NCBI RefSeq assembly: GCF_003003075.1
Contig: NZ_PVTX01000008.1
Span: 1-64,000 of the forward strand
Source: Isoptericola halotolerans
Lineage (GTDB): Bacteria > Actinomycetota > Actinomycetes > Actinomycetales > Cellulomonadaceae
Length of the DNA stretch: 64,000 nucleotides
Reading direction: 5' to 3'
This document shows, in pieces, positions 54,052 to 64,000 of the stretch. The notes beneath the pieces were generated by a model, which did not search any database, was not told the origin of the DNA, and saw only the letters and a list, made by a program, of their open reading frames with translations. The position numbers were made by a program, and so were the translations under genes. Within the stretch, counting starts at the first letter, position 1; each line of letters starts with the position of its first letter.

Positions 54052-54169
54052 GATTCCTCCTCATCGGTGGGCCGAGACCACTCTCCGGTGCTCCGCCAGG
54101 ACGCGCCACCGGAGCGCCCGAATCGTCCGACATCTGGGAACGCGCACCGTCCTCTGCCAGGATGGATGC

Positions 54170-54568
54170 ATGACCCACACACCGCCGCCGCCGCCCGAGC
54201 AGCCCTACGGGCCCAGGCCGCTGTCGCAGTCCGACGAGCGCACGTGGGCGATCCTCGCCCACATCGGCCCCCTCCTGGTGGCGGCCGTGACCGGCGGGAC
54301 GCTCGGGCTGCTGGCCCCGCTGATCATCTGGCTCGTGCTGCGCGACCGCAGCGCCTTCGTCGCCGACCAGGCCAAGGAGGCGCTGAACTTCCAGATCACG
54401 CTGCTCATCGTGGTCATCGTCGGATGGATCACCACCCTGATCCTCATCGGCTGGCTGATCCTCGTCGCCGCCTGGATCACCGGACTGGTCCTGGCCATCA
54501 TCGCGGCCATCACCGTCAACCGGTACGAGGCCTACCGCTACCCGCTCACCCTGCGTCTCGTGAAGTGA
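54170..54568 (+). CDS. DUF4870 membrane protein
   Basis: A 132-residue protein with a short Pro-rich N-terminus, then SDERTWAILAHIGPLLVAAV, LRDRSAFVADQAKEALNFQI and three helices, matching the DUF4870 (Tic20-like) family. The start has AGGA 5 bases upstream. A second copy of the same family lies 120 bases downstream, implying tandem duplication. Confidence 0.85.
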   Translation: MTHTPPPPPEQPYGPRPLSQSDERTWAILAHIGPLLVAAVTGGTLGLLAPLIIWLVLRDRSAFVADQAKEALNFQITLLIVVIVGWITTLILIGWLILVAAWITGLVLAIIAAITVNRYEAYRYPLTLRLVK

Positions 54569-54688
54569 CGGCCCGCCGAGCGGGTGAAATGACCTCAACT
54601 CCGGGTCAAGTCACCCCTCGGCCTCGCTGCGCCCGGCTAGCGTGCCTGCGGACATTCCACGCATGACGACGCACGACGGAGGATCTCG

Positions 54689-55147
54689 TTGACCGAGCCG
54701 ACACCGCCCCAGCAGCCTCAGCAGCCCCATCCCCACCCCCATTCCCACCAGCCGCCCCCTGCCCAGTACGCCGCCGTCCCGCCGGCCCCGGTCGCACCGG
54801 CCGACGAGCGGACCTGGTCGGTCGTCGCGCACGCCGGCGGGATCGTCACGTCGTTCGTCGTCCCGCTCGTCGTGTGGCTGATCTACAAGGACCGCAGCCG
54901 GCGCCTGGACGACCAGGGCAAGGAAGCACTCAACTTCCAGCTCACCCTGCTGCTCGCCTACGTCGGCATCCCGATCGTGTCCACCGTGATCGCGGTCATC
55001 CCGATCATCGGGCTGCTCAGCGTCTTCGGGATGTTCCTGGTGTTCGTCGCGTGGGTCGGCGCGGTCGTCTTCGGGATCCTCGGAGCGATGGCCGCCTCGC
55101 GGGACGAGTGGTACCGCTACCCGTTGACCATCCGCTTCATCAGGTAG
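54689..55147 (+). CDS. DUF4870 membrane protein
   Basis: A 152-residue paralogue of the preceding gene: Pro/His-rich N-terminus (QQPHPHPHSHQPPP), ADERTWSVVAHAGGIVTSFV, DRSRRLDDQGKEALNFQLTL and three helices ending RYPLTIRFIR. The start is a TTG with GGAGGA 5 bases upstream. It ends just before the convergent hemW gene. Confidence 0.85.
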   Translation: MTEPTPPQQPQQPHPHPHSHQPPPAQYAAVPPAPVAPADERTWSVVAHAGGIVTSFVVPLVVWLIYKDRSRRLDDQGKEALNFQLTLLLAYVGIPIVSTVIAVIPIIGLLSVFGMFLVFVAWVGAVVFGILGAMAASRDEWYRYPLTIRFIR

Positions 55148-55150
55148 CGG

Positions 55151-56434
55151 TCAGCCGACGCCGGCGGTCAGCTCGCGCACCACGGTGTCGGCGAGCAGCC
55201 GCCCCCGGCGCGTGAGCACCGCGCGCCCCCGCACGGCCGCCGTACCGTCCAGCAGCTCCCGGGCCACGAGCCCGGCGACGGCGCGGCGGCCGCCCGCGTC
55301 CAGGACCGTGAGGTCCAGCCCCTCGGCCAGCCGCACCCCGAGCATGACACGTTCCAGGTGCGCCTCGTCCCGGCTGAGCAGCTCGCGTCCGGCACCCGGC
55401 GACCCGCCGGCCTCGAGCGCGGCGGCGTAGCGCCGCGGGTGCTTGACGTTCCACCAGCGCACGCCGGCGTGCTCCCCGGCCGCGGCACCGCCGTCGGGCC
55501 CGGCACGTCCGCCGACGTAGGAGTGCGCCCCCGGGCCGATGCCCCACCAGTCGTCGCCCCGCCAGTAGGCGAGGTTGTGCCGGCAGGCATGCTCGGGCCC
55601 GCGGGACCAGTTGCTCACCTCGTACCAGCCGAGACCCGCCGCGGTGAGCAGGTCGTCCGCGATCTCGTACTTGACGGCCTGGTCGTCCTCGTCCGGCAGG
55701 CGGACCTCGCCGCGGCGTACCTGAGCGGCCATCTTGGTGCCCGCCTCGACCACGAGCGCGTACGCCGAGACGTGGTCGACGCCCGTGGCCAGCGCGGCCT
55801 CCACCGAGGTCCGCCAGTCGTCGGTGGACTCCCCCGGCGTGCCGTAGATGAGGTCGAGCGAGACGTCCAGGCCCGCCTCCCGCGCCCAGCGCACCACGTC
55901 GGGGACGCGGGCGGGATCGTGCGTGCGCTCGAGCGTGGCCAGCACGTGCGGCACCGCGGACTGCATCCCGAACGAGACGCGCGTGAACCCCGCCTCGGCA
56001 AGCACGGCCAGGGACTCCGGGGTCACGGAGTCGGGGTTGGCCTCCGTCGAGACCTCGGCGTCCGGCGCCAGGCCCCACGCGTCGCGCACGCCGGTCAGGA
56101 CGCGGGCGAGATCCGTGGCCGGCAGCATGGTCGGGGTACCCCCGCCGAAGAACACGGTCGACACCGGCCGGTCACCCAGGCCCGCGCGGTCCAGGACGCG
56201 AGCGGCCAGGTCGACCTCCCGCAACGCCGTCGTCGCGTAGGCGAGCTGCGAGGCGCCACCACCCAGCTCCGAGGCCGTGTAGGTGTTGAAGTCGCAGTAC
56301 CCGCACCGCACCGAGCAGAACGGCACGTGCACGTACACGCCGAACCGGCCGGCGTCGTGCGCCCCGTGCCGAGCCACGAAGGAGGGCAGCGCGCCGTCGG
56401 CCGGGACGGCCTCGCCGTCGGGAAGGGCCGGCAC
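55151..56434 (-). CDS. hemW: Radical SAM protein HemW
   Basis: A 427-residue radical SAM protein, formerly called coproporphyrinogen III oxidase-like, now thought to be a heme chaperone. The [4Fe-4S]/SAM motif is CSVRCGYCDF (CxxxCxxC), with TVFFGGGTPTML and ISFG-like RVSFGMQSAV. The C-terminal winged-helix domain is present. The GTG is one base after the lepA stop (TAGCGTG), so the two are coupled. Confidence 0.95.
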   Translation of the reverse strand: MPALPDGEAVPADGALPSFVARHGAHDAGRFGVYVHVPFCSVRCGYCDFNTYTASELGGGASQLAYATTALREVDLAARVLDRAGLGDRPVSTVFFGGGTPTMLPATDLARVLTGVRDAWGLAPDAEVSTEANPDSVTPESLAVLAEAGFTRVSFGMQSAVPHVLATLERTHDPARVPDVVRWAREAGLDVSLDLIYGTPGESTDDWRTSVEAALATGVDHVSAYALVVEAGTKMAAQVRRGEVRLPDEDDQAVKYEIADDLLTAAGLGWYEVSNWSRGPEHACRHNLAYWRGDDWWGIGPGAHSYVGGRAGPDGGAAAGEHAGVRWWNVKHPRRYAAALEAGGSPGAGRELLSRDEAHLERVMLGVRLAEGLDLTVLDAGGRRAVAGLVARELLDGTAAVRGRAVLTRRGRLLADTVVRELTAGVG

Positions 56435-56435
56435 G

Positions 56436-58310
<1,875 letters not shown>

Positions 58311-58453
58311 CGCGTCTCGCTCCGTCGGGTCGGGCCGGTCGGGATGGGCCTGGTCATTCTCCCATGCCACCGGCGGTCCGGTTGGCAGCACCTCGACGCC
58401 ACGTGGCAGGCGCCGGCCTTCAGCACCGTCCCGCCGCCCTCTACCGTGACGGC

Positions 58454-59221
58454 ATGACCACGCCCGCCCCCGCCGTCGACCCGTCCTCCGGCCGCCGCAC
58501 CGACGGTGCGGCCGACCTCGACCGGCTGGCGCTGCTGGGACGGCTGCAAGAGGCCTTCGCCGCGGACGTCGACGGCGCAGACCCTGCCGCCCCGGTCCCG
58601 GCGTGCGGGCGCTGGCGGGTCCGGAACCTCGTGACTCACCTGGGCCGCATCCACCACTGGGCCGCCGGTCAGGCGCGCCGGGTCCAGGAGACCCCGCTCG
58701 GGCGCGGCCCGTTCGACCTCGCCCCGTTCTACGCCGAGCAGGCGGCGGAGGTCCGGGACACGCTGGCCGCGCTCGGTCCCGACGCGACCTCGTGGACGCT
58801 GCTCGGCAACGGCCCCGCCTCGTTCTGGCGGCGTCGGCAGGCCCACGAGACGCTCGTGCACCTGCACGACCTGCGGGCCGCACGCCTGGGCTCGGCCACC
58901 GCCGTCGGCCGCGAGGAACCCGTCGACGTCCCGGCGCCGGTCTGGGCCGACGCCGTGGACGAGGTCGTGCACCTGTTCGCGCCACGACAGGTCCGGCTGG
59001 GGCGGATGGACCCGCTGACCGCCGCCGTCGGGCTGGAGGCCACGGACCTGGGCTGGTCGTGGACCCTCGGCGACGGCGACCCTGCCGTCGTCGCCCGTGG
59101 GCCGTCGCGCGAGCTCGCCCTGGTCCTCTGGCGGCGCCTCACGCCGTCCGAGGCGGAGGTCGAGGTACTGGGTGACGCCGCGACGCTGCACACCACCCTG
59201 GCCGCACCGATCGTGCCCTGA
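58454..59221 (+). CDS. Mycothiol-dependent maleylpyruvate-isomerase-family protein
   Basis: A 255-residue MDMPI/DinB-superfamily protein (TIGR03083 type). The N-terminal metal-binding helix bundle has [19 protein letters not shown] and [17 protein letters not shown] with three candidate metal His. A C-terminal domain follows. Family members use mycothiol as a cofactor. The reaction cannot be predicted. It is divergent from lepA. Confidence 0.88.
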   Translation: MTTPAPAVDPSSGRRTDGAADLDRLALLGRLQEAFAADVDGADPAAPVPACGRWRVRNLVTHLGRIHHWAAGQARRVQETPLGRGPFDLAPFYAEQAAEVRDTLAALGPDATSWTLLGNGPASFWRRRQAHETLVHLHDLRAARLGSATAVGREEPVDVPAPVWADAVDEVVHLFAPRQVRLGRMDPLTAAVGLEATDLGWSWTLGDGDPAVVARGPSRELALVLWRRLTPSEAEVEVLGDAATLHTTLAAPIVP

Positions 59222-59326
59222 GACACGGTCTCCCTCGCCAGCGGACCGCGGCCCCTGGTTGACTGACGGCCGACCGGACCGCCCGCCACCTCCACCCGCC
59301 GCGTCCCGCCCGTGAGGAGCACCCCC

Positions 59327-60115
59327 GTGCCGCACACCGTCACCGTCGAGCGCGACGACGCCGTCGCCGTCGTCACCCTGCAGCGGCCCGAGGCCCGTAA
59401 CGCGCTCGACCTGGCACTCAAGGAGGACCTGCTCGCCGCGCTCGAGGAGGTGGGGGCGGACACCACGGTCCGGGCGGTGGTCCTGACCGGGGCGGGCCCG
59501 GCCTTCTGCGTCGGCCAGGACCTGCGCGAGCACGTCGCGTCGCTGGAGTCGGGAGCCTGGGCCACCCAGCGCACGGTCGAACGCCACTACGGCCCCCTCG
59601 CCGAGGCGCTGACCACGATGCCCAAGCCCGTGATCGCCGCCGTGCGGGGCGCGTGCGTCGGAGCCGGCCTCGGGATCGCGCTGGCGTGCGACCTGCGGGT
59701 GCTCGCCGACGACGCGGTGCTCGGCACCGCGTTCGGCGGCGTCGGCCTGACGTTCGACACGGGGCTGTCGGCCACGCTCACCTGGGCCGTGGGCGCGGCT
59801 CGCGCTCGCGAGCTCGTCCTGCTCGGGGAGACGTTCGACGCCGAGAGCGCCGTCGGGTGGGGCATCGGCGGCCGCGTCGTACCGGCCGCGGACGTCCTGC
59901 CGACGGCCCGCGAGCTCGCCCGCCGTCTCGCCGCCGGCCCGACGCTCGCCCACGCGGCCTCCAAGCGCCTCGTCGCGGCCGCGACGACCCGGCCGCTGAC
60001 GGAGACGCTGGCCGCGGAGGCCGCGGAGCAGGACGCGCTCGGGCGCAGCGCGGACCACCGTGAAGCCGTCGACGCGTTCCTCGCCCGGCGCAGCCCGACG
60101 TTCACCGCACGGTGA
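59327..60115 (+). CDS. Enoyl-CoA hydratase/isomerase-family protein (PaaG-like)
   Basis: A 262-residue crotonase-fold protein. CoA-site residues are visible in RPEARNALDLALKEDLLAAL and GAGPAFCVGQDLRE. The second oxyanion region is PVIAAVRGACVGAGLGIALA. The active-site stretch is TAFGGVGLTFDTGLSATLTW. The usual hydratase Glu pair is not conserved there; the GLTFDTG form resembles isomerases such as PaaG. GTG 59327 has GAGGAG 6-7 bases upstream. An isomerase or other crotonase role is more likely than classical hydratase. Confidence 0.85.
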   Translation: MPHTVTVERDDAVAVVTLQRPEARNALDLALKEDLLAALEEVGADTTVRAVVLTGAGPAFCVGQDLREHVASLESGAWATQRTVERHYGPLAEALTTMPKPVIAAVRGACVGAGLGIALACDLRVLADDAVLGTAFGGVGLTFDTGLSATLTWAVGAARARELVLLGETFDAESAVGWGIGGRVVPAADVLPTARELARRLAAGPTLAHAASKRLVAAATTRPLTETLAAEAAEQDALGRSADHREAVDAFLARRSPTFTAR

Positions 60116-60158
60116 GCTCGCGGGCGCACGGGTCCGCCACCGCCGTACGCTGACACCC

Positions 60159-60701
60159 GTGAGAACGCCTCGCTGGACGACGACGCTGCTGCGCGCCGCA
60201 CGAGCCCTCGGCTCCCTGACCGGCGCCCGGCCACGGGGCGGGCGCCCCAAGGTCGGCACCTCGACCCGGACGCCCGGGGCTCCGCCGCCCCGCGCGACGA
60301 CGTACCCGGGCGACTTCGTCGGGACGGTCCGCACGAGGTACTCCCCGCGCCCCGACGGCGCCCCGGACCCGGGCGAGATCGTCTGGACGTGGGTGCCGTT
60401 CGAGGAGGACGCCACGCGGGGCAAGGACCGGCCGGTCCTCCTGGTGGGGCGCGACGGGCCGTGGCTGCTCGGCCTGCAGCTCACGAGCCGGGACCACGAC
60501 CTCGACGCCGAACGGGAGGCGCGGTACGGCCGGTACTGGATGGACATCGGCAGCGGTCCCTGGGACCGGCAGGGCCGGGCGAGCGAGGTCCGTCTGGACC
60601 GCGTGATCCGCGTGGACCCGGGTGCCGTCCGGCGGGAGGGCGCGGTGCTCGAGCGTCGCGCCTTCGACCGCGTGGCCGAGGCGATGGCGCGAAGGGTCTG
60701 A
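60159..60701 (+). CDS. PemK/MazF-like domain protein (orphan)
   Basis: A 180-residue protein. Residues 1-60 are a basic tail ([20 protein letters not shown]). The MazF/PemK-like fold is seen in [20 protein letters not shown] and [20 protein letters not shown]. MazF toxins cut mRNA. There is no adjacent antitoxin, and this form is widespread in actinobacteria next to rpsT/lepA, so it may serve a housekeeping function. GTG 60159 is the family-like start. Confidence 0.75.
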   Translation: MRTPRWTTTLLRAARALGSLTGARPRGGRPKVGTSTRTPGAPPPRATTYPGDFVGTVRTRYSPRPDGAPDPGEIVWTWVPFEEDATRGKDRPVLLVGRDGPWLLGLQLTSRDHDLDAEREARYGRYWMDIGSGPWDRQGRASEVRLDRVIRVDPGAVRREGAVLERRAFDRVAEAMARRV

Positions 60702-60707
60702 GGCTGG

Positions 60708-60713
60708 TAATCT
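60708..60713 (+). promoter_or_regulatory. Putative rpsT -10 element
   Basis: TAATCT lies 140 bases upstream of rpsT and fits the actinobacterial -10 pattern TANNNT. No good -35 is visible. The 150-base gap to rpsT otherwise holds only a leader with no ORF that I can support. Confidence 0.35.
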
Positions 60714-60852
60714 AGTGCGCTGCGTGTCCGCCCAGGTCGGCGGGCACAGTCACAGCTCCTCTCCACGGGTTCCCCACCCCAGTCCCGGAGCTGCGGCCGC
60801 CCTCTACGACCTATCCGCTCGCCGACAGGCGAACACACCAGGAAGTACTCCA

Positions 60853-61113
60853 GTGGCAAACATCAAGTCCCAGATCAAGCGCATCAAGACGAACGAGAAG
60901 GCTCGTCTGCGCAACAAGACCGTCAAGTCGGAGCTGAAGACGCACATCCGCAAGGTTCGTGCCGCCGTCGCCGCCGGTGACAAGGAGGCCGCCACGGCTG
61001 CCCTGCAGACCGCGACGCGCAAGCTCGACAAGGCCGCGTCGAAGGGCGTCATCCACGCCAACCAGGCGGCCAACCGCAAGTCGGCCATCGCGAAGGCCGT
61101 CGACTCGCTCTGA
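60853..61113 (+). CDS. rpsT: 30S ribosomal protein S20
   Basis: An 86-residue, very basic ribosomal protein that binds 16S rRNA. The start [20 protein letters not shown] and the end [18 protein letters not shown] are typical. GTG start at 60853. It has a long leader and a strong terminator. Confidence 0.98.
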   Translation: MANIKSQIKRIKTNEKARLRNKTVKSELKTHIRKVRAAVAAGDKEAATAALQTATRKLDKAASKGVIHANQAANRKSAIAKAVDSL

Positions 61114-61134
61114 GCTGACGCACAGCTGGTGCCG

Positions 61135-61168
61135 GAGGGCGCCGTTCCCCGTCGGGAACGGCGCCCTC
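61135..61168. terminator. rpsT/holA bidirectional terminator
   Basis: A 15-bp perfect stem (61135-61149 with 61154-61168) with a 4-base loop follows rpsT by 21 bases. holA ends about 60 bases further on the other strand. Confidence 0.85.
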
Positions 61169-61226
61169 TCGCTCGTGCGGCGCGGTCCGGGGCGAGCTGC
61201 CCGAGCCGAACGAGCGGCCCGAGCCG

Positions 61227-62252
61227 TCAGCGCACGCTGCGCGCGCGGGCGATCGTCAGGACGGCCTTCTCGACCGCATAGACCGGGTCGCGGCCACCAC
61301 CCTTGACGTCGGCGTCGGCCTGGGCGACAGCCCCGATCGCCGCGGCCAGCCCCTCCGGCGTCCACCGGGCGAGGTCGCGGTTCGCGTTGCGCACCTGCCA
61401 GTCCTGGAGCCCCTGCTCCCGTGCGGTCGTCGCCCCGCCCCGGATGGCAGCGACCCGCGCCAGGGTGCGCAGCCGCAGGGCGAGGGCGGCCACGACGGGT
61501 ACCGGGTCCGCACCGGTGTCCAACGCGTGCCGCAGGAGCGCCACCGCCGAGCCGGCATCCCCGGCGACGGCGGCATCGGCCACCTTGAACCCTGTCGCCT
61601 CGACGCGCCCGCCGTAGTAGCGGTCGACGGTCGCCTCCCCGATCGTGCCCGTGGTGTCGGCGACGAGCTGGGCGCACGCCGAGGCGAGCTCGCGCAGGTC
61701 GTTGCCCAGCGCGTCCACCAGCGCGCGCACCGCGGCAGGCTCGGCCCGGCGCCGGGCCGCCCGCAGCTCGCCGGAGACGAACGCCACCTTGTCGGCGTCG
61801 CGGCCGATGGCGTCGCACTGCAGCACCGGCGCTCCCGACGCCAGGATCGCGTCGAGCATCCGCTTGCCACGGTTGCCGCCGGCGTGCACGACGACGACCA
61901 CGCCCTCCGGGTCCGGGGCCGCGACGTAGTCGACCACGTCGGCGACCAGGTCCTCCGTGCACGCCTCCGCACCGCGGACGACCACGACCTTGGCCTCGCC
62001 GAACAACGACGGGCTCGCGGCGACCGTCAGCTCGCCACCCACGTACGCGGCGGCCTCGAGCTCGACCTTCTCGACCTCCGGGTCGCGTGCCCGCGCCAGC
62101 TCCACCACGCCGTCGACGGCCCGCTCCGCGAGAAGCCCCTCGGGGCCGCGCACGAGCACGACCGGGGCGAGGGTCGGGTCGTCCCAGGGCCGGGCGTTCG
62201 CCGGGGCCTTCGGGCGACGCGCGGAGCGGGAGCGCGAGGAGGTCGGTGGCAC
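61227..62252 (-). CDS. holA: DNA polymerase III delta subunit
   Basis: A 341-residue clamp-loader subunit. AAA-fold start APVVLVRGPEGLLAERAVDG, VVVVRGAEACTEDLVADVVD, helical collar region and C-terminal ARWTPEGLAAAIGAVAQADA, DVKGGG. GTG 62252 gives the normal family length; the frame extends 69 codons more without similarity, into the divergent gene. It is convergent with rpsT, a familiar arrangement. Confidence 0.95.
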   Translation of the reverse strand: MPPTSSRSRSARRPKAPANARPWDDPTLAPVVLVRGPEGLLAERAVDGVVELARARDPEVEKVELEAAAYVGGELTVAASPSLFGEAKVVVVRGAEACTEDLVADVVDYVAAPDPEGVVVVVHAGGNRGKRMLDAILASGAPVLQCDAIGRDADKVAFVSGELRAARRRAEPAAVRALVDALGNDLRELASACAQLVADTTGTIGEATVDRYYGGRVEATGFKVADAAVAGDAGSAVALLRHALDTGADPVPVVAALALRLRTLARVAAIRGGATTAREQGLQDWQVRNANRDLARWTPEGLAAAIGAVAQADADVKGGGRDPVYAVEKAVLTIARARSVR

Positions 62253-62310
62253 GGGTCCAGCCTGCCAGACCGCACCGACACCTCGCGGCCGCCCCCGGTA
62301 GCCTGAGCCG

Positions 62311-63450
62311 GTGCCTCGGACCCTCGTCGTCACGAACGACTTCCCACCCCGGCAGGGCGGCATCGAGACGTTCGTCCATGCGATGACCTCCCGGTTCGAC
62401 CCTGCCGAGGTCATCGTCCACACCTCCTCGACGCCCGGGCAGGAGGCGTTCGACCGCAACCTGCCCTACCCGGTGGTGCGCGCCGACACCCGCATGCTCC
62501 TGCCGACGCCGGCCCGCACGCGGCAGGTCGTGCGGCTCGTCGAGGAGCACGGCTGCGACAGCGTGTGGTTCGGAGCCGCCGCGCCGCTGGGCCTGATGGC
62601 CGCCGCGCTGCGCCGCCGCACCTCCGTGCGTCGCATCGTCGCCACCACCCACGGGCACGAGCTGTGGTGGGCGCGCGTGCCGGGCACCCGCGCAGCGCTG
62701 CGACGCATCGGCCGGGACGTGGACCACCTCACCTACCTCTCCGACCGCACGGTCGGCACGCTGGCGGACGCCGTCGGTCCCGAAGCCGCGGCCCGAGCGG
62801 TGCGCCTCTCCCCCGGCGTCGATCCCGAGACGTTCGCGGGCACCGACCCGGCCGGCGGCCGGGAGGTGCGCGCGCGCTACGGGATCCCGCCGGACGCCCC
62901 GGTCGTGCTGTGCGCCGCCCGGCTCGTGGAGCGCAAGGGGCAGGACACGCTCGTCCGCGCGCTGCCCGCGGTCCTGCGGGACGTGCCCGACGCGCGGCTG
63001 CTGATCGTCGGCGACGGGCCCGACGCCGGTCGGCTGCGCCGCCTGGTCTCCGACCGCGACCTGGCCGACCGCGTGGTGCTGGCCGGCGGGCACCCCCACA
63101 CCGCGATGCCGGCGTTCTACGCGGCGGCCGACGTCTTCGCCATGCCGTCGCGCAGCCGGCGCGGCGGGCTCGAGGTCGAAGGGCTCGGGATCGTCTACCT
63201 CGAGGCCCAGGCCGCGGGGCTCCCCGTGGTCGTGGGCAGCTCCGGCGGCGCGCCCGACGCGGTGCGCGACGGCGGTACCGGGTTCGTCGTGGACGGCACC
63301 GACCCGGACGACGTCGCCCGACGCCTGGTCGAGCTGCTCGCCGATCCTGCCCGGTGCCGCCGCATGGGGGCCGACGGGCCGGCCTGGGTACGAGGCGCCT
63401 GGACGTGGGACCAGCGGTTCGACACCCTGCGCCGGCTGCTCGCCGGCTGA
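62311..63450 (+). CDS. pimB: GT4 mannosyltransferase (PimB'-like)
   Basis: A 379-residue GT-B glycosyltransferase. N-terminal RTLVVTNDFPPRQGGIETFV is the typical PimB' start. The nucleotide-sugar domain has VLCAARLVERKGQDTLVRAL and the GLEVEGLGIVYLEAQAAGLP motif with the GT4 EGLGIVYLEA. It probably adds a mannose from GDP-mannose to phosphatidyl-myo-inositol mannoside in cell-envelope synthesis. It is divergent from holA over 58 bases. Confidence 0.9.
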   Translation: MPRTLVVTNDFPPRQGGIETFVHAMTSRFDPAEVIVHTSSTPGQEAFDRNLPYPVVRADTRMLLPTPARTRQVVRLVEEHGCDSVWFGAAAPLGLMAAALRRRTSVRRIVATTHGHELWWARVPGTRAALRRIGRDVDHLTYLSDRTVGTLADAVGPEAAARAVRLSPGVDPETFAGTDPAGGREVRARYGIPPDAPVVLCAARLVERKGQDTLVRALPAVLRDVPDARLLIVGDGPDAGRLRRLVSDRDLADRVVLAGGHPHTAMPAFYAAADVFAMPSRSRRGGLEVEGLGIVYLEAQAAGLPVVVGSSGGAPDAVRDGGTGFVVDGTDPDDVARRLVELLADPARCRRMGADGPAWVRGAWTWDQRFDTLRRLLAG

Positions 63451-63526
63451 CGCCGTGGACCACTGTGCGCCCGAGCCCTTGCCGGCTCCCGCTGCTGCTG
63501 CCCGGCGCACGTGGTTGCATGAACCG

Positions 63527-64000
63527 GTGGACCGCAGCCCGACCGACGCGCCGACCTTCGCCGCACGCCGCACGCGACTGCTGGGCCGCGAGCAGGAGGT
63601 CCAGGCGGTCCTCGACGCCGTCGACGCGGCCAGCCAGTCCGTCGTGACCATCACGGGCGTGGGCGGGTCCGGCAAGACGTCGCTCGCCGTAGAGGTCGGT
63701 CACCGCCTCGTCGGTCAGTTCGGGCGCCGCTGGTTCGTGGACCTCACCGTCGTCGACCATCCCGAGGACGTGGTGGTGCACGTGCTGCACGAGGTCGGCC
63801 TGCGTTCCTCCCTGGGCGACCCGCACGACGTCCTCGCCGCGGAGCTCCGCCGCGGGCCGGCCCTGATCGTCCTCGACAACTGCGAGCACGTCCTCGACGC
63901 CGCTGCCCACCTGGTGGCCGTCGTCGCGGCGGCCTGCCCCGAGCTGACGCTCGTCGCGACGAGCCGACGCCCCCTGGACGTCCCCGGCGAGCGCCGTCTC
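63527..64000 (+). CDS. NTPase-domain transcriptional regulator, N-terminal part (3' partial)
   Basis: A frame open from GTG 63527 to the window end (158 residues). Residues 17-40 (TRLLGREQEVQAVLDAVDA) and Walker A GVGGSGKTS are followed by VLDNCEHVLDA (Walker B) and LVATSRRPLDVPGERRL. This is the NB-ARC/STAND ATPase seen in LuxR- and AfsR-type regulators. The DNA-binding region must lie beyond the window. Confidence 0.85.
   Translation, partial: MDRSPTDAPTFAARRTRLLGREQEVQAVLDAVDAASQSVVTITGVGGSGKTSLAVEVGHRLVGQFGRRWFVDLTVVDHPEDVVVHVLHEVGLRSSLGDPHDVLAAELRRGPALIVLDNCEHVLDAAAHLVAVVAAACPELTLVATSRRPLDVPGERRL

Overview
The window is about 64 kb of very GC-rich chromosome. It shows dense short-gap operons, many GTG starts, GTGA/ATGA stop-start overlaps and long antisense shadow frames. 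The gene content (mycothiol-type DinB enzymes, DUF3145, DUF3097, PimB-like mannosyltransferase, DtxR-type iron boxes, a CIRCE element, LPXTG surface protein, MalR-type sugar regulon with no ATPase gene) fits an actinobacterium. A Micrococcales member of the Cellulomonadaceae/Promicromonosporaceae kind is my inference. I see no insertion sequence, prophage, CRISPR array or plasmid origin. This is core chromosome with a few lineage-specific inserts.

Layout. 1-5.4 kb: end of an LPXTG Ig-like surface protein, DUF3145, peptide deformylase, tRNA-Met, a small membrane protein coupled to a membrane-attached metzincin-like protease, CsbD and YwqK-like stress proteins, tRNA-Asn. 5.5-12.3 kb: DHA2 efflux pump, Dps, primase DnaG, dGTPase, a phosphodiesterase and a DinB protein. 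12.4-22 kb: alpha-glucan regulon with a GH13 neopullulanase-like enzyme, a GerW-like protein, MalEFG transporter, divergent LacI-family regulator and GH13 alpha-glucosidase, with CTTGCA-type operators. 22-26.6 kb: DusB, an alanine/glycine:cation symporter, a tiny membrane protein and glycyl-tRNA synthetase. 26.8-34.7 kb: two metal-uptake blocks, zinc (ZnuACB plus Zur, with a Zur box on the start codon) and ferric siderophore (FepDGCB, with DtxR-type boxes).

34.8-49.3 kb is a long minus-strand block in transcription order hrcA, dnaJ, two tandem mini-ORFs, rsmE, HIT, phoH, ybeY, CBS/CorC protein, era, membrane hydrolase, DUF7937-like protein, leuA (with a leucine leader peptide), recO, uppS. 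It covers heat-shock control, rRNA maturation and ribosome assembly. 49.4-64 kb: a small ORF coupled to a giant LuxR-type ATPase regulator, DUF3097, three small proline-rich membrane proteins, HemW, LepA, a mycothiol-type enzyme, an enoyl-CoA hydratase/isomerase, an orphan MazF-like protein, ribosomal protein S20, HolA, a PimB-like glycosyltransferase and the start of an NTPase regulator.

The most unusual item is a perfectly phased tandem duplication between dnaJ and rsmE (46809-46990). Each 89-bp unit encodes a 30-residue peptide whose stop codon overlaps the next GTG start, ending on the rsmE start. Other points worth attention are the membrane metzincin pair, operators lying on start codons of apparently leaderless metal-uptake genes, and very long near-perfect hairpins between convergent genes.
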